This document shows positions 28,662 through 41,050 of a stretch of 64,000 bases of DNA, one piece after another; position 1 is the stretch's first letter, and every line of letters begins with the position of its first letter. The notes under the pieces are model-generated. The model saw only the letters and a program-made list of their open reading frames with translations. It ran no database searches and had not been told where the DNA came from. Position numbers and translations under genes: made by a program. The stretch is from Bog-756 sp963734395 (GTDB lineage: Bacteria > Actinomycetota > Acidimicrobiia > Acidimicrobiales > RAAP-2): positions 1 to 64,000 of the forward strand of contig CAVTGY010000005.1 in assembly GCA_963734395.1 (NCBI GenBank), in the 5' to 3' direction.

Positions 28662-29546
28662 GCCGGGGCCGCGCCGCTCCGATGAGCTCGCAGAGCCCGA
28701 CCGTCCTGGTCGAACGGATCGGAGCGGTGTGCCGGCTGACCCTCAACCGCGGGGACCGCCACAACCCGCTCACCCCCCGGTGCATCCGTGAGTTGCTCAG
28801 CGGCCGTCGCTGCCGCCGAGGCAGATCCCGACATCCGGGTGGTGGTGATCCGCGGCGCCGGTCGGTCGTTCTCCTCGGGATACGGGATCCTCCCCGATGA
28901 CCTGGAGCCCGGCGACGCCGTGGGCTCGGCCGGCATCGAAGGTGACGTGGCCGCCATGCTCGAGCTGGCCGCCGGCTGGTCACGGGTCTGGGACTGCACC
29001 ATCCCGGTCATCGCCCAGGTGCACGGCAACTGCCTGGCCGGCGGCACCGACCTCGCCCTCCACTGCGACATCGTGGTGGCCGCCGACGACGCCCGCATCG
29101 GCTTCCCCCCGGTCCGGTCGATGGGGGTGCCACCGACCAACATGTGGCTCTATCACCTCGGCCCGCAGTGGACCAAGCGTCTGCTGTTCACCGGCGACAC
29201 GGTGAGCGGTGCGCAGGCCGCGTCGATCGGGCTGGTGCAGGCGGCGGTACCGGAGGCGGAGCTGGATCGGGTCACCCTGGAGCTGGCCGCCCGGATCGCC
29301 CTGGTCGGGCGAGACCTGCTGGCCGCCAACAAGCGGGTGGTCAACCAGGGCGTCGAGCTGATGGGGCGCTCCCAACTGCAACGCTTCGCCGCCCTCAACG
29401 ACGCGGTGGCCCACCGCTCCCCCGAGGCCCGGGCCTTCACCGCCAGAGCCGGGGAGGTCGGGCTCAAACAGGCGGTCCGTGAGCGCGACGACCCCTTCGA
29501 TCGGGCCGACGACCGGGCCGGGGGCGACGACCAGCCCGGAGGCTGA
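28658..29546 (+). CDS. enoyl-CoA hydratase/isomerase family protein (frameshifted)
   Basis: Crotonase-fold protein, about 295 residues. VERIGAVCRLTLNRGDRHNP opens the domain; after a frame change near 28795, GRSFSSGYGI and the second oxyanion loop VHGNCLAGGTDLALHCDIVVA follow. ATG 28658 overlaps the ligase end; ATG 28682 is also possible. The tail is acidic and Gly-rich. Together with the ligase it would act on CoA esters in a beta-oxidation-type pathway. Confidence 0.82.
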
Positions 29547-29590
29547 CCGCGGCAGCATTCGGCGGCACACCCGTAGTGTGGACTTTGACC

Positions 29591-32500
29591 GTGGCCCAGA
29601 CAATCCCCACCGACCGGGCCGACCTCGGGCCCCCCGTCCCCGGTCGGTCCGCGCCGGGCGGAGCTTGCTCGCTCCGGCGTCGGCCGTCGACCCGCGCCCG
29701 ACCTCGACGACCTGCCCGCCGACTCGATTCTGCGTACCTTCCACCCCGCGGTGGCCAGCTGGTTCCTCCGCCGCTTCCCGTCGGGACCGACCGAGCCCCA
29801 GCGTCGGGCCTGGCCGCACATCATGGGCGGAGGAGACGTGCTGGTCGCCTCGCCGACCGGCACCGGTAAGACGCTGACCGGATTTCTGGTGGCCATCGAT
29901 GCCGCCTACCGAGCACATGCCGACGCGACCCGGACCGCCGAGGCGTCCTCGACCGGGCCCGGGGTCATCTACATCTCGCCGCTCCGGGCGCTGGCGGTCG
30001 ATGTCCACGAGAACCTGCAGGTACCGCTGGCCGGCATCGCCGACGAAGCGGCGCGACTGGGCCTCGACGGCGCCGGCGCTGTCCGTCGCGGTACGGACCG
30101 GCGACACCCCGACCGCGGAGCGGGCGGCCATGCGGCGGTCACCACCGGATCTTCTGGTGACCACTCCCGAATCCCTCTATCTCCTGCTCACCGCGGCCTC
30201 GTCGCGGGCGATGCTGCAGGGCGCCCACACGGTGATCGTCGACGAGGTCCACACCCTGGCCCGCGACAAGCGGGGCTCGCATCTCGCCCTCAGCCTCGAG
30301 CGGCTCAGCCAGCTGGTGTCGACCCGCGGGGTCCGGCTCCAGCGCATCGGGCTGTCGGCAACCCAGCGCCCCCTGGAGGTGGTCGCCGGTCTCCTGTCGG
30401 GAACCGACCCGTCCCGTCCCCCCACCACCATCGTCGACTGCGGCCACCGGCGGGACCTCGACGTGGCCATCGAACTACCGGGGAGCGAGCTCGAAGCGGT
30501 GGCCAGCGGCCTCCAGCTCGCCGACGTCCTCGACCAGATCGCCGTCCACGTCCTCGAGCACCGCACCACGCTGGTCTTCGTCAACACCCGCAAGATGGCC
30601 GAGCGGGTCGCCCATCAGCTGGCCATGCGACTCGGCTCACCCGAGGACGGCGACCCACCGGTTTCCGGTGCCGACCGGATCGACGCCGCCCTCCAGGTGG
30701 CGGCCCACCACGGCAGCCTCTCGTCCGCCCGGCGCCGCATCGTCGAGCAGCGCCTGCGGGCCGGCGATCTGCGGGCGCTGGTGGCCACCGCCTCGCTCGA
30801 GCTGGGAATCGACGTCGGTCCGGTCGAGCTGGTGTGCCAGATCGGGTCGCCCCGGGCGATCGGCACCTTCCTCCAGCGGGTGGGACGGGCCAACCACCAG
30901 CTCGAGGGCACCCCGGCCGGACGGCTCTACCCGCTCACCCGCGACGAGCTGGTCGAGTGCACCGCTCTGTTGGCCGGGGTCCGGGCCGGACACCTCGACG
31001 TGCTCCAACCTCCGGTCGCTCCGCTCGATGTGCTGGCCCAGCAATTGGTGGCCGAGGTGGCGGCGGCCGGCGAGTGGGAGGAGGAACCCCTCTACGCGCT
31101 GGTCCGGTCGGCGGCCCCCTACGCCGATCTGTCGCGGGAGAACTTCGACCAGGTGGTCGAGATGGTCTCGTGGGGGATCGCCACCGGGCGGGGACGGCGC
31201 GGCGCCCACCTCCACCACGATGCGGTCAACGGTCGCCTGCGTGCCCGGCGGGGCGCCCGCCTGGCCGCGCTCACCAGTGGTGGGGCCATACCCGAGACCG
31301 GTGACTACCGGGTGGTGCTCGATCCCGACGGTGTCACCGTGGGATCGGTGCACGAGGACTTCGCCGTCGAGGCCACCGCCGGCGACATCTTCCTGCTGGG
31401 CACCCACTCGTGGCGGGTGATCAAGGTGGAGACGGGAACCGTCCGGGTCCACGATGCCGGCGACCTCCCCCCCACCATCCCCTTCTGGCTGGGCGAGGCA
31501 CCGGCCCGCACCGCCGAGCTCTCCGCCGAGGTGGCTGCGTTGCGCGCCCGTATCGAGCCGTTGCTGGCCGCCGGCGACGGCGAGCAGGCCAGGCGGCTGG
31601 TTCGGGACAGGGCCGGGGTCACCGAGGAGGTGGCCACCCAAGTGGTGGCCTACCTGGGCGCCGGTCTGGCCGCGCTGGGCGTGCTCCCCACCCAGGACCG
31701 CATCGTCATCGAACGGGTCTTCGACGAGAGCGAGGGCACCCAGCTCATCGTGCACTCCCCCTACGGCGGCCGCATCAACCGGGCATTGGGGCTGGCCCTG
31801 CGCAAACGGTTCTGCGTCTCCTTCGACTTCGAGTTGCAGGCTGCGGCCGACGACGACACCGTGGTCCTCTCTCTCGGCCCCCAGCACAGCTTCCCGTTGG
31901 CCCGCGTGCCCAAGATGCTCCAGAGCGGCACGGTCACCGAGGTCCTGACCCAGGCCATCCTGACCCACCCGATGCTGGCCGCGCGCTGGCGCTGGAACCT
32001 CAACCGGGCCCTGGTGGTGCCCCGCTCCCGCGGTGGCCAACGACGCCCGATCCACCTCCAACGGATGGAGGCCGACGACCTGCTGGCCGCGGCATGGCCG
32101 GCCCTCGCCGCCTGCCAGGAGAATGCTGCCCCGGGTCCTCTGCCGGTCGCCGACCACGTGCTGGTGCGACAGACGGTGGACGACTGCCTGACCGAGCCGC
32201 TCGACGCCGCCGGTCTGGTGGCGCTGCTCGAGGAGTTGGAGGCCGGTCGGGTCGAGGTGCACCTGGTCGAATCCACCGAAGCCTCGCCCTTGGCCCACGG
32301 CATCCTGAACGGGCGACCCTTCACCTTCCTCGACGGCGCTCCCCTCGAGGAACGACGCACCCGGGCCGGTGCCCCTCGAGCGGGGTCTGGGCCCGATCGG
32401 GCCCAATGGCCTACCCGTGGGTCTGCCGGTGGCGGCGTCGGAGTTGGGCCCCCTCGACGATGCGGCCGCCGCCGAGGTGCTCGAGCAGGTGCGGCCGCGG

Positions 32501-34107
32501 CCGCGGGATCCCGACGAGTTGCACGAGCTCCTCTGCGCCGTGGTGCTGTGCCGTCCGGTCGCCGACTGGCAGCAGTGGTTCGACGTGTTGGAGTGGGACG
32601 GTCGGGCCAGCGTGCTCGACGGGGCGTGGGCGCCGACCGAGCGCCTGGCCATGGCCGAAGCGGTGGTGGGGTCGATGACCGATCCGCTGGTCGACGGCGA
32701 CGATGGGCTGGCCGAGTGCATCGGCGGGCATCTCGAGGTGTCCGGTCCGGTGACGGTCGAACAGCTGGTGTCGGTCGGGCCGCTGCCGTCCGGATCGCTG
32801 CTCGGTGCGCCGGTGACCGCCGCCCGGGCCCGCACCGGGCTGGCCCGGCTGGAGGCGGCCGGTTCGGCCATCGAGCTGCCCGACGGTCGGTGGTGCGCAC
32901 GCCACCTGCTGGTCCGCCTGCACGCGGCCAGCCGGGCACGCCGGCGCCGGCACGTCGAGCCGGCCAACGTGGCCGACTTCGTCCGGTTCCTGGCCTGTTG
33001 GCAACACGTCGCCTCCGGCACCCAGGCCGAGGGACGCAGCGGGCTCCTGTCGGTCGTGGAACAGCTCCAGGGCCTCGAGGTGGCCGCCGGCGAGTGGGAG
33101 CGTCACGTGCTGCCCGCCCGGGTGGCCGACTACGACCCCCGTTGGCTGGACGAGCTGTGCCTGGCCGGCGAGTTGGCCTGGGGTCGGCTGACCCCGCGCC
33201 ACGAGCGGGAGGCCCCGGCCGGGACGGCGATCACGATCATCCGGCCGTGACGACCCGTCACCCGTCGGGGAGCGTCGACCCCGTCACCGGCCACGCCGCT
33301 GGCCATCGTGGCCCGTGAGCGACCTGGCCTGGATGCTGGCCGCCGTGCGTGCCGACCGGAGCCCGATCGAGCCGACGGTGGGGGCTTCGGCGGACATCTT
33401 GGCCGCGCTCCGGTCCCGTGGCGCCTGTTTCCGGTCGGAGCTGGCCGACGCATCGGGACGGCTGAGTACCGAGGTCGACGAGGGACTCTGGGATCTGGTG
33501 GCCCGCGGTCTGGTGACCGCCGACGCCTATTCGGCGGTGCGCTCGCTGCTCTCGGTCCGACGCCGTCAGCGTTCGGGGTTGCGGCGCGGATCGGTGCGAC
33601 GGGCCGCCCTCGGCCGCCGGCGGAGCGCGGTGGGAACCGGGGTCGGCGAGGGACGCTGGTCCCTGCTGCCCGAGCCGGACGCCAACGGCACCGGACCACA
33701 CAGCGGCCCGCCCGCCGAGGAGCTGGCCGAGGCGGTGGCCTGGCAGCTGCTGGCCCGCTGGGGCGTGGTGGCGTGGGAGCTGTGGTCCCATGAGTCCTAC
33801 CGGGTTCCCTGGCGCGACGTGGTCCGGGCACTCCGCCGGCTCGAGGCCCGCGGTCAGGCCCTGGGTGGCCGGTTCGTCGCCGGCATGTCGGGCGAGCAGT
33901 ACGCCGTCGCCGGAAGCGGCGGCGCTCCTCGCCGACGTGCGCCGGGATGCCACGCGGGGGGACGAGGTGGTGGTGGCCGGCGCCGACCCGCTCAACCTGA
34001 CCGGCGAATGGCTCGGTGGCACCCGGGTGCCCGCGGTGCGGTACCGCACGGTCCACTACCGGGACGGCGTGCCCGAAGAGCCGGCGGCCATCCAACCTGT
34101 GCTCTGA
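29591..34107 (+). CDS. lhr: Lhr-type superfamily 2 ATP-dependent helicase (frameshifted)
   Basis: A very large helicase of about 1,500 residues. Walker A SPTGTGKT, motif Ib PLRALAVD, motif II DEVH, motif III SAT, then TLVFVNTRKMAERVA and motif VI RVGRANHQ. A long region with winged-helix and beta-barrel segments continues through AAEEVLEQVRPRPRD-like sequence to the C-terminus near 34107. Length and order match Lhr, a DNA repair helicase of actinobacteria. The longest single frame covers 29899-32360; changes lie near 30065, 32365, 33250-33315 and 33910. The N-terminus is uncertain: the frame with LPADSILRTFHPAVASWFLR has no good start, so GTG 29591 in another frame is proposed. Confidence 0.88.
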
Positions 34108-34115
34108 TCTGATCC

Positions 34116-35057
34116 GTGGAGTACCGACCGCTTCCCGGGTCACCCGACTGGTTCGTGCGGGCGCTGGCCGTTCCCCAAGAGGACATCGTGGTCGACGTCG
34201 ACGGCTGCGCCATCCACAGCCTGGCCTGTGGGCCTGCCGGCGCGCGGGGGCTGGTGTTCGTCCACGGCGGCGGCGCCCACGCCCACTGGTGGACGCATGT
34301 GGCCGCCACGTTCAGCCCCGGTTTCCGGGTGGTCTGCCTCGACCTCTCCGGGCATGGCGACAGCGGGCATCGCGCCACCTACTCCCTCGAGCAGTGGACC
34401 GACGAGGTGATGGCGGTGGCCGGGGCGGGCGGGATCGACGGGCCCCCGGTGATCATCGGCCACAGCATGGGGGGATTCGTGACCATCGCCACCGCGGCGC
34501 GTCATGCCGAGGTGGTGAGTGGGGCGATCGTGTGCGATTCGCCGGTGACCAAGGTGGATCCCGAAGTCAATGCCTACCGACTCCGCGAGGCCTTCGGGTT
34601 CCCTCGGATCTACGCCAGCGTCGAAGATGCGGTGGCTCACTTCCGCACCGTCCCGGCGCAGGAGCACTATCTCGATTACGTGATCGACCACGTGGCCCGC
34701 CGCTCTGTCCGTCCGGTCACCGGGGGCTGGCAGTGGAAGTTCGACCGGGGGATCTTCGCCCAGTTCGGAGCCGGCATCCGCGGGGTGGCCACTCCCTATC
34801 TGTCGCGGGTTCGGTGCCGGGTCGCCCTGCTCCGATCCGAATACGGTCTGGTCACCGCCGACATCGGGCGGTACATGTACAACGAACTCGGCCGGGTCAC
34901 CCCGGTCATCGAGATCCCCGAGGCGGGACACCACGCCATGCTCGACCAACCGCTCATCCTCTTGACCGCGTTGCGCTCCCTGCTGGCCGACTGGGACCAC
35001 TCCGAGCCCCACCGGCGGGACGCCGCCGCCCCCGCCGCGGGCAGAGAAGGGACCTAG
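34116..35057 (+). CDS. alpha/beta-hydrolase fold protein
   Basis: 313 residues, intact, GTG start 8 bp after the helicase. HGGGAHAHWW (oxyanion region), nucleophile elbow GHSMGG, and His in AGHHAML; the acid is probably in the LLRSEYGLVTAD region. Cap domain of mainly helices. Similar hydrolases cleave esters, lactones or C-C bonds. Followed 16 bp later by the phosphopantetheinyl transferase gene. Confidence 0.85.
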   Translation: MEYRPLPGSPDWFVRALAVPQEDIVVDVDGCAIHSLACGPAGARGLVFVHGGGAHAHWWTHVAATFSPGFRVVCLDLSGHGDSGHRATYSLEQWTDEVMAVAGAGGIDGPPVIIGHSMGGFVTIATAARHAEVVSGAIVCDSPVTKVDPEVNAYRLREAFGFPRIYASVEDAVAHFRTVPAQEHYLDYVIDHVARRSVRPVTGGWQWKFDRGIFAQFGAGIRGVATPYLSRVRCRVALLRSEYGLVTADIGRYMYNELGRVTPVIEIPEAGHHAMLDQPLILLTALRSLLADWDHSEPHRRDAAAPAAGREGT

Positions 35058-35073
35058 GTTCGCGTTCGGTGTC

Positions 35074-35830
35074 GTGCCGCGGGTCCCTACCGAGCGCAGT
35101 CGACGTTCTTTGAACGTGGCCCCGGGCTCCTCGGCGGGAGGACCAGCGGACTCGATCTCGCTGTGGGTGGTCGACCTCGACCAATGGGAGTCACGGGGGC
35201 TGGACCCGGCCACCCTGTCCCGACAGGACCGGTCGCAGGCGGGCCGACTGCCGCGAGCCACTGCTCATCAATCGGCTGCTGGCTCGTCGGTCGTTCACCC
35301 GGACCATTGTCAGCCAGGCGCTGGGCACCGAGGCAGGTGATCTGGTCATCGCCCGGTCCTGTCCGACCTGTGGCTCGAGCGATCACGGACGGCCCTTCGT
35401 GGCCGGATCGCCGATCAGCTTTACGGTTTCCTCCAGCGGGGCGGTCGCCGCGGTGGCCGTATCCGAGTCGCCGGTCGGCGTGGATATCGAGATCGCACGC
35501 GACGACGTCGATCCGCTTCGCGCTGCGCTGACCGGAGACGAGCAACGCCGGATCACCGCGCTGCCGGCGGATCAGCGGGGATCCGGCTTCTTCCGACTGT
35601 GGACGGCCAAGGAGGCGGTCATCAAAGCCGGCGGGGGCAACCTCGGACACGACCCGGCCACCATCGACGTCTCCGGCATCCTGGCGGCTGACGAAGTGTT
35701 GGCCGGTGACGGCGACCGGCAATGGCACGTCCGGCAGTTGACCGCCGAGCGCCGGTCCGAAGGCCCGGTGGTACTGGCGCTGGCCGATGCGAGCGGTGGT
35801 CCGGTGGTCAGACGTTCAGTCGACCTCTAG
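35074..35830 (+). CDS. 4'-phosphopantetheinyl transferase, Sfp type (frameshifted)
   Basis: About 250 residues after one frame change near 35255. Motifs are ISLWVVDLDQW at the N-terminus, then CPTCGSSDHGRPFV, ISFTVSSSG, the Mg-binding GVDIE and the signature FFRLWTAKEAVIKAGG. Sfp-type enzymes load the phosphopantetheine arm onto NRPS or PKS carrier domains. Its 3' end overlaps that of the convergent NRPS-containing gene by 23 bp, so it probably activates the carrier domain encoded there (Ser codon near 36815). GTG 35074 is one of several possible starts. Confidence 0.85.
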
Positions 35831-38800
35831 CCCGAACTCGGAGACCGGGGTCTTCCGGTGATGGCGGCTGTTCTGGTGACGGCGGATGGTGGTCCTGGCG
35901 GTCCTGGCGGTCCTGGCGGTCCAGGCGGTCCAGCAGCTGGTCGAGACGCCCGCCCACGATCCCGAGTTGTGGTTCCTCGAAGATGGTGTTGTGCAGTCCG
36001 GGGATCTCGATGGAGGTCACCTGCCCGGTGACCACCGATCCCCATCCGAGGTCGCTCTTCCCCACGGCCATGGTGGCGCCCTGCCTGGTCCGCAGCACCG
36101 CTACGTCGCCGGTATAGGGACCCGGTTGGTAGTGCATGACCGCCAGATTGCTGGCTCGATGCGAGCGGAGGATGGCCCCGCTCACCCGGTCGGAGGGCGG
36201 GTTCCGTCGGAATCGGGCCCGACGGCTGTCGATGACCGCTCGGAGCCTGCGCATCCGTTCGGCGGCGTCGGCGACCCGGATGTCGGGCCAGTTGAGCACC
36301 GCTTCCGCCCATAGATAGTGGAGCGAGGAGCGAGGGACCGGGCTGTCGATGAGCACAACCAGGGACACCTCCTCGCCGGAGTCGACGAGGCGCCGAGCGG
36401 CTTCGTACGCCACCAGACCGCCGGCCGAGTGGCCGCCGACCACGTACGGCCCCGCCGGCTGCAACCGGAGAATCTGCTCGGTGGCCTCCTCTGCCATTTG
36501 GGCCACGGTGTTCCTGGTCGGTCTGGTCAGGCTGTCGAACTCCTGGACCTGGATACCGACCAACGGACGATCGGGGGAGAGGTGTGACCCCAGCCGCCGG
36601 TAGCGGAGGGCCGTTCCCAGGTAGGCGTGGATCATGTAGATCGGTTGCTTGACCCCGTCACCGTTGACCGACAGGTACGAGGGACCGTCGGTCTCCGGTC
36701 CCACCAGTGCGGCCAAACCCCCGATGGTGGTGTCCTCGATGATCCGGCCGATCTCGATCCGGCAGGAGAACTCCTCCTCCATGGCGGTGAGCAGTTGGAA
36801 AAGGGCGAGTGAGCTTCCCCCGAGATCATCGAGGAAGTCGTCCTCGGCCCCGATCGGACCCTCGATGTGGAGGACCAGACCGGCCAGCCGGGCCACCGTA
36901 TCCACGGCGGCTTGATCCCCACCGGTAGTGGCGGCGACCGCTGGAGACGGCGCCGCATAGGAGACGCGGGCCGGTCGGCAGGTGGGGAGCAAGTCGACAG
37001 CCACCTTTCCGTTGGCCGTGGTCGGAAAGGCGTCCACCACCACCACCTGGGTGGGAACCATGAAACGCGGCAGGGAACCGCGGAGCCATCCTCGCAAATC
37101 GGACGGGGTGGATCCGTCGGCGGTGGTGGTGACGTAGGCGACCAGCGCCGCGTTCGGCCCGTCACCGGTCGGGGTGACCACCGCCTGGGTCACGTCGGGG
37201 TGCCGGCAGAGCATGACTTCGATCTCGCCGGGCTCGATGCGGAACCCGCGCAGCTTGAGCTGGCGATCCCTTCGTCCGCCGAATTCGATCACCCCGTCGT
37301 CGGCGGAGACGACCGAGGTCCCCGGTCCGGTAGATCCGGACCGGGGATCCGTCCTTCCCGGTCCACTGGGTGAACCGCTCGGCGGTGCCGTCCGGGTCGC
37401 CGCGATAGCCGTCGGCCACCTGCGGGCCGAAGATGCAGATCTCGCCGGTATCACCCTGGGCGACCTCGACCGAATCCTCGTCGAGGAGCACGATGTCCGC
37501 TCCGGGCAGGTGCCGACCGATGGGTACCGGTCCGGAAATCGGTAGCTCCACCTCATGGGCGGTGGCCAACACGGTGGCCTCGGTGGGTCCGTAGGTGTTG
37601 ATCAGCCGGGTGATGGAGGTCCGCACGAGAAGATCGGTGGCCAGGGAGTCCGAGAGGGCCTCGCCGCCGACGATCACCGTCCGCAACGACGACGGCAACC
37701 GGCCGGCGCGCAGGAGCTCCCCGACAACCGACGGCGTGTTGGCCAGCATGGTCGCCCCCGACCCCATCTCCGCCACCGCCAACGCGGTGGGGACGACACG
37801 CACGGTGCCGCCCACCATCAGTGGTCCGAGCACTTCGAGGATGAACGGATCGAAACTGAACGAGACACTGGTGGTGGTGACGGCCAGTTCGTCCGGGCTC
37901 AGGGTGAAACGAATCCAGTCGGCCACGCTGGTCAGGCTCCGGTGCGCAACCTGTACCGCCTTGGGTCGGCCCGAGGAACCCGAGGTGAACAGGATGTAGG
38001 CGGCGACGTCGGGATCGGGATCATCCGGCGCGCCACCGGCGGTGTCCCGTTGTCCGAGACTGGGCGCGATGATCGACGGGTCGATGGGCGAGATCGATGG
38101 GTCGAGGCTGGCAGCCAGCCCGGCATCGGCGACGAGCGACGACACGCCGGCCCGGTCACACATCTCGGCGAGCCTGGCCGCCGGGTATTCGGGGTCGAGG
38201 GGGACGTAGGTCGCGCCCGCCCCCCAGATGCCGATCATCGCCGCAATCGCCTGTTTGGAACGGGGGAGGCAGACGCCGACACTGTCTCCCGGTCCGATGC
38301 CACGATCGACCAAGTCGCCGGTCACCGATGCCGCCGCCTGGTGAAGCTCCGCGTAGGTCCACCGGGCATCGCCGTCGACCACCGCCACCCGCTCGGGGGT
38401 GGCGGCGCCCTGATCGGCCAGCAGGCCGACCACCGACCGACCGCGGTCCGCGGCCACCGGGTCGTTGGTCTCGCCGATTCTGGTCTCGCCGGTCTCACCA
38501 GTCTCGCCGTCAGGTGGGTCGTCGGTGCCCGACAGAACCTGTCGATAGACACGGCCCTGGAGGGCGGCCAGATCGTCCCAGTTGAACGCGCCCACCCGGT
38601 CGGGGCCGGCCTCCCCTTGCCGGCGTCGAAGTTCTTCGTCTGTCGCCAGGCGAAGCAGGGCCCCGGCGAACGCCTCGACATCGAAGGCGGGGACCACCGC
38701 GCCGACCCGATCGTCGACCAACGATCGCAGACAGGGAATGTCAAAGGCCACCACCGGCGTGCACACCGCCAGCGCTTCGGCCGCAACCATGCCGAAGGTC

Positions 38801-41024
38801 TCGTACCGGCTGGGCATGGCCAACAGATCGGCCCCGGCCAACCACCGGAACCGATCGTCGGCGGAGATTCGCCCGACGAACCGCACCCGGTCTGCGACCC
38901 CCAGTCGTTGGGCCTGCTCGACCAACGCCTGGCGATCGGGTCCATCTCCGCCGAGCACCAGATCCTGCCGGATCGATCCGGCCACCCGGGCGTAGGCCTC
39001 GAGGAGCAGATCGAGCCCCTTCTGGGCGATCTCCAGCCGGCCGAGGTAGACGATGTCAGAGCGAGGACACTCGTAACCGGAAAAGGCTGCCGGGTCGAGC
39101 CCGTTGGCCACCACGGTCACCTCGGCGCGCGGGTTGCGTTCGGCCAGTACCGCCCCGAGGTCATCGGAGACCGCGATCATCGAACGGTGCGAGCGGACCC
39201 CGATCCCTTCCACCCAGTGGAACGGCAGGTGGTACTGGGCGCTCTTCTCCTTGGCGAACAGCCACTGGACGACCCCGAGCACCGGGCGGTCGGTCATCCA
39301 GGGCACCGACACCGACGAGAAGGGTGCGCCGAAGTCCTCGATCACCAGATCCGAGGAGTACCGGAACAGGGCCAGCGGGAGCGAGGCGAAGTAGCTCAGG
39401 CGTTCGGGGAAGTCACCCCCGGCCATCCCCGAGTGCACGTAGCGGACGCCGTCTTCCACCCGGGTTTGCGCACCGCGGTACCGCGAGCACACCACGGTGA
39501 TGTCGAATGCGTCGGCCAGCCGCCGGTTGATCTCGTGGGTGCGCACCGATCCGCCTCCGGCTCCGGGTCGACGCGGATCCTCGTACCCGAGGTGGAGAAC
39601 CCGGGGCTTGGTCGGTCTGGCATTTCCCGCGGCTGAGGAGATCCGCAACAGGTTTCGCAGGCAGAAGAACAGTCCGCATCCCAGCGCCCACAGGCACCAG
39701 ACGGCGGTGTGGTGGCGGAGTACGACGAGCGGGAGACACCCAACCACCACGGTGAGACACGGGCGCCACAACGTCCGCAGAGAGCCCGGCCAGGTGCGGG
39801 TGACCTGTCGAAGGAGGGTGAAGGCCACGATGCCACCGCCGATGACCACCGCCACCGCCAGGCCGATGATCCCATGGAGTCTCAAGCCGAACACCTCCAG
39901 GGCCGCGCACAGTGCCACACCGAATGCCAAAATGGAGGTGGTGCGCCGGAAGATGCCGGTGGCCTGAAAGTAGGTCGTGGTCAGGTTGACCACGCCCATG
40001 GCCAGGCCGGCCAGTGCCGACCACGGCAGGATGGAGGCCACGTCGCCGTAGCGCGCCGGGAACAGCATGCCCACCAGCGGCGCGGGAAGGGTGGCGGTGA
40101 TTGCGGCGATGGGGACGGAGACGGCCAGGTACAACCTGATGCTCTGCTGGATCACCGTCCGCGGATGGCCTTGCCCGGCGACCATCCTGGCGAAGATCAC
40201 GATCGAAATGCGCCGACCCGATGAAGACCGGCACCCGGCCGAGGATGTTGGCGGCCTGGTAGGTGGCCAGTGCCGGCTGCGTACCCAGGACCAGGCTGCC
40301 GATGACCACGTCCATGCTGGCCAGCACGGCCACGCCGGCCTGAATGGCCATCAGACCCTGTGTGCTCGCCCACAGGTGGCGGCCGGCCATTGCCGACCAC
40401 GACCAGGTCGACGTCGCGCGCCATGTAGGCCAGACCCACCCCGGCGACGACCCCGGCGCCGAGGGCAAATCCGGCAATGGCCCCACTGGCGCCCGCACCC
40501 AGAGCGATCAGCGCGAACCGGTACCCAGCTTGACCATCACCTCGGCCACCTTGAGCATGGCGATGAGACGGAACCGCTGCAGTCCCTGGAAGAAACCGGA
40601 CGCGGTGGCGTCCAAGAAGATGAGGACGACCGAGCAGAAGGCCGCCACCAGCACCCACCCGCTGGCGTAGTGGGCGACGATCAGACAGGTGGCCAGGCCG
40701 GCGGCCACGCCCTGGAGCAACGTGGCGAACAGGCAGAAGGAGATGGCCAGGCGGCGGCGGGCCAGGTCGCTCTTCGAGCGGAGCACCTCCTGGGCCAGTA
40801 CCCAGGGGAGGGCGGCACCCGATACGGTCCCGCAGATGAGAAGCAGTGCGGAGATCGATCCGGCCTCGGCGAACTCCCGGGTCGGGAGCAGCCAGAGGAG
40901 GAGGAGGGTGTAGGCGTAGTTGAGCAGTGACACCACTGCCGGTGGCCGACACCACCACCGTCTCGTCGCCCATCCGCCTGGCCGAGCGGAGCCGGTCGGT
41001 CGCCGGAGCGTCGACCGCCGACAT
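35808..41024 (-). CDS. giant fusion: Wzx-type flippase - GT4 glycosyltransferase - NRPS A-T-TE (frameshifted)
   Basis: About 1,740 residues. From the N-terminus: a polytopic flippase of the MATE/MOP type (41024 to ~39640; frame changes near 40930, 40500 and 40205); a GT4 glycosyltransferase (~39609-38530; KPRVLHLGYEDPRRPGAGGG, LGRLEIAQKGLDLLLEA, SRYETFGMVAAEALA); a GET-repeat linker; an adenylation domain (~38440-36990; A3 LFTSGSSGRPKAV, A5 NTYGPTEATV, A7 YRTGDLGRL, A8 RRDRQLKLRGFRIEPGEIE after a change near 37330, A10 TTANGKVAV); a carrier domain (LGGSSL, Ser codon ~36815); and a thioesterase (GHSAGG, Ser codon ~36428). The last flippase helices, the GT4 and most of the A domain share one uninterrupted 1,012-codon frame (40200-37162). 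No condensation domain. The tail has DRQ repeats. Confidence 0.75.
35891..35935 (-). repeat. 9-bp tandem repeat at the 3' end of the giant gene
   Basis: Five head-to-tail copies of a 9-bp unit (GGTCCTGGC, last two variant) encode the LDRQDRQDRQD stretch just before the C-terminus. Such a repeat can change copy number without shifting the frame. Confidence 0.8.
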
Positions 41025-41050
41025 CGGCGTCGGCGCGCTGGTCACGCTGG

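Noticed and set aside
37555..39636. Plus-strand open frame of 693 codons opposite the giant fusion gene
   Set aside because: Antisense of a conserved GT4/A-domain frame; Arg/Gly/His-rich composition without any family motif. Such long shadows are normal in high-GC DNA.
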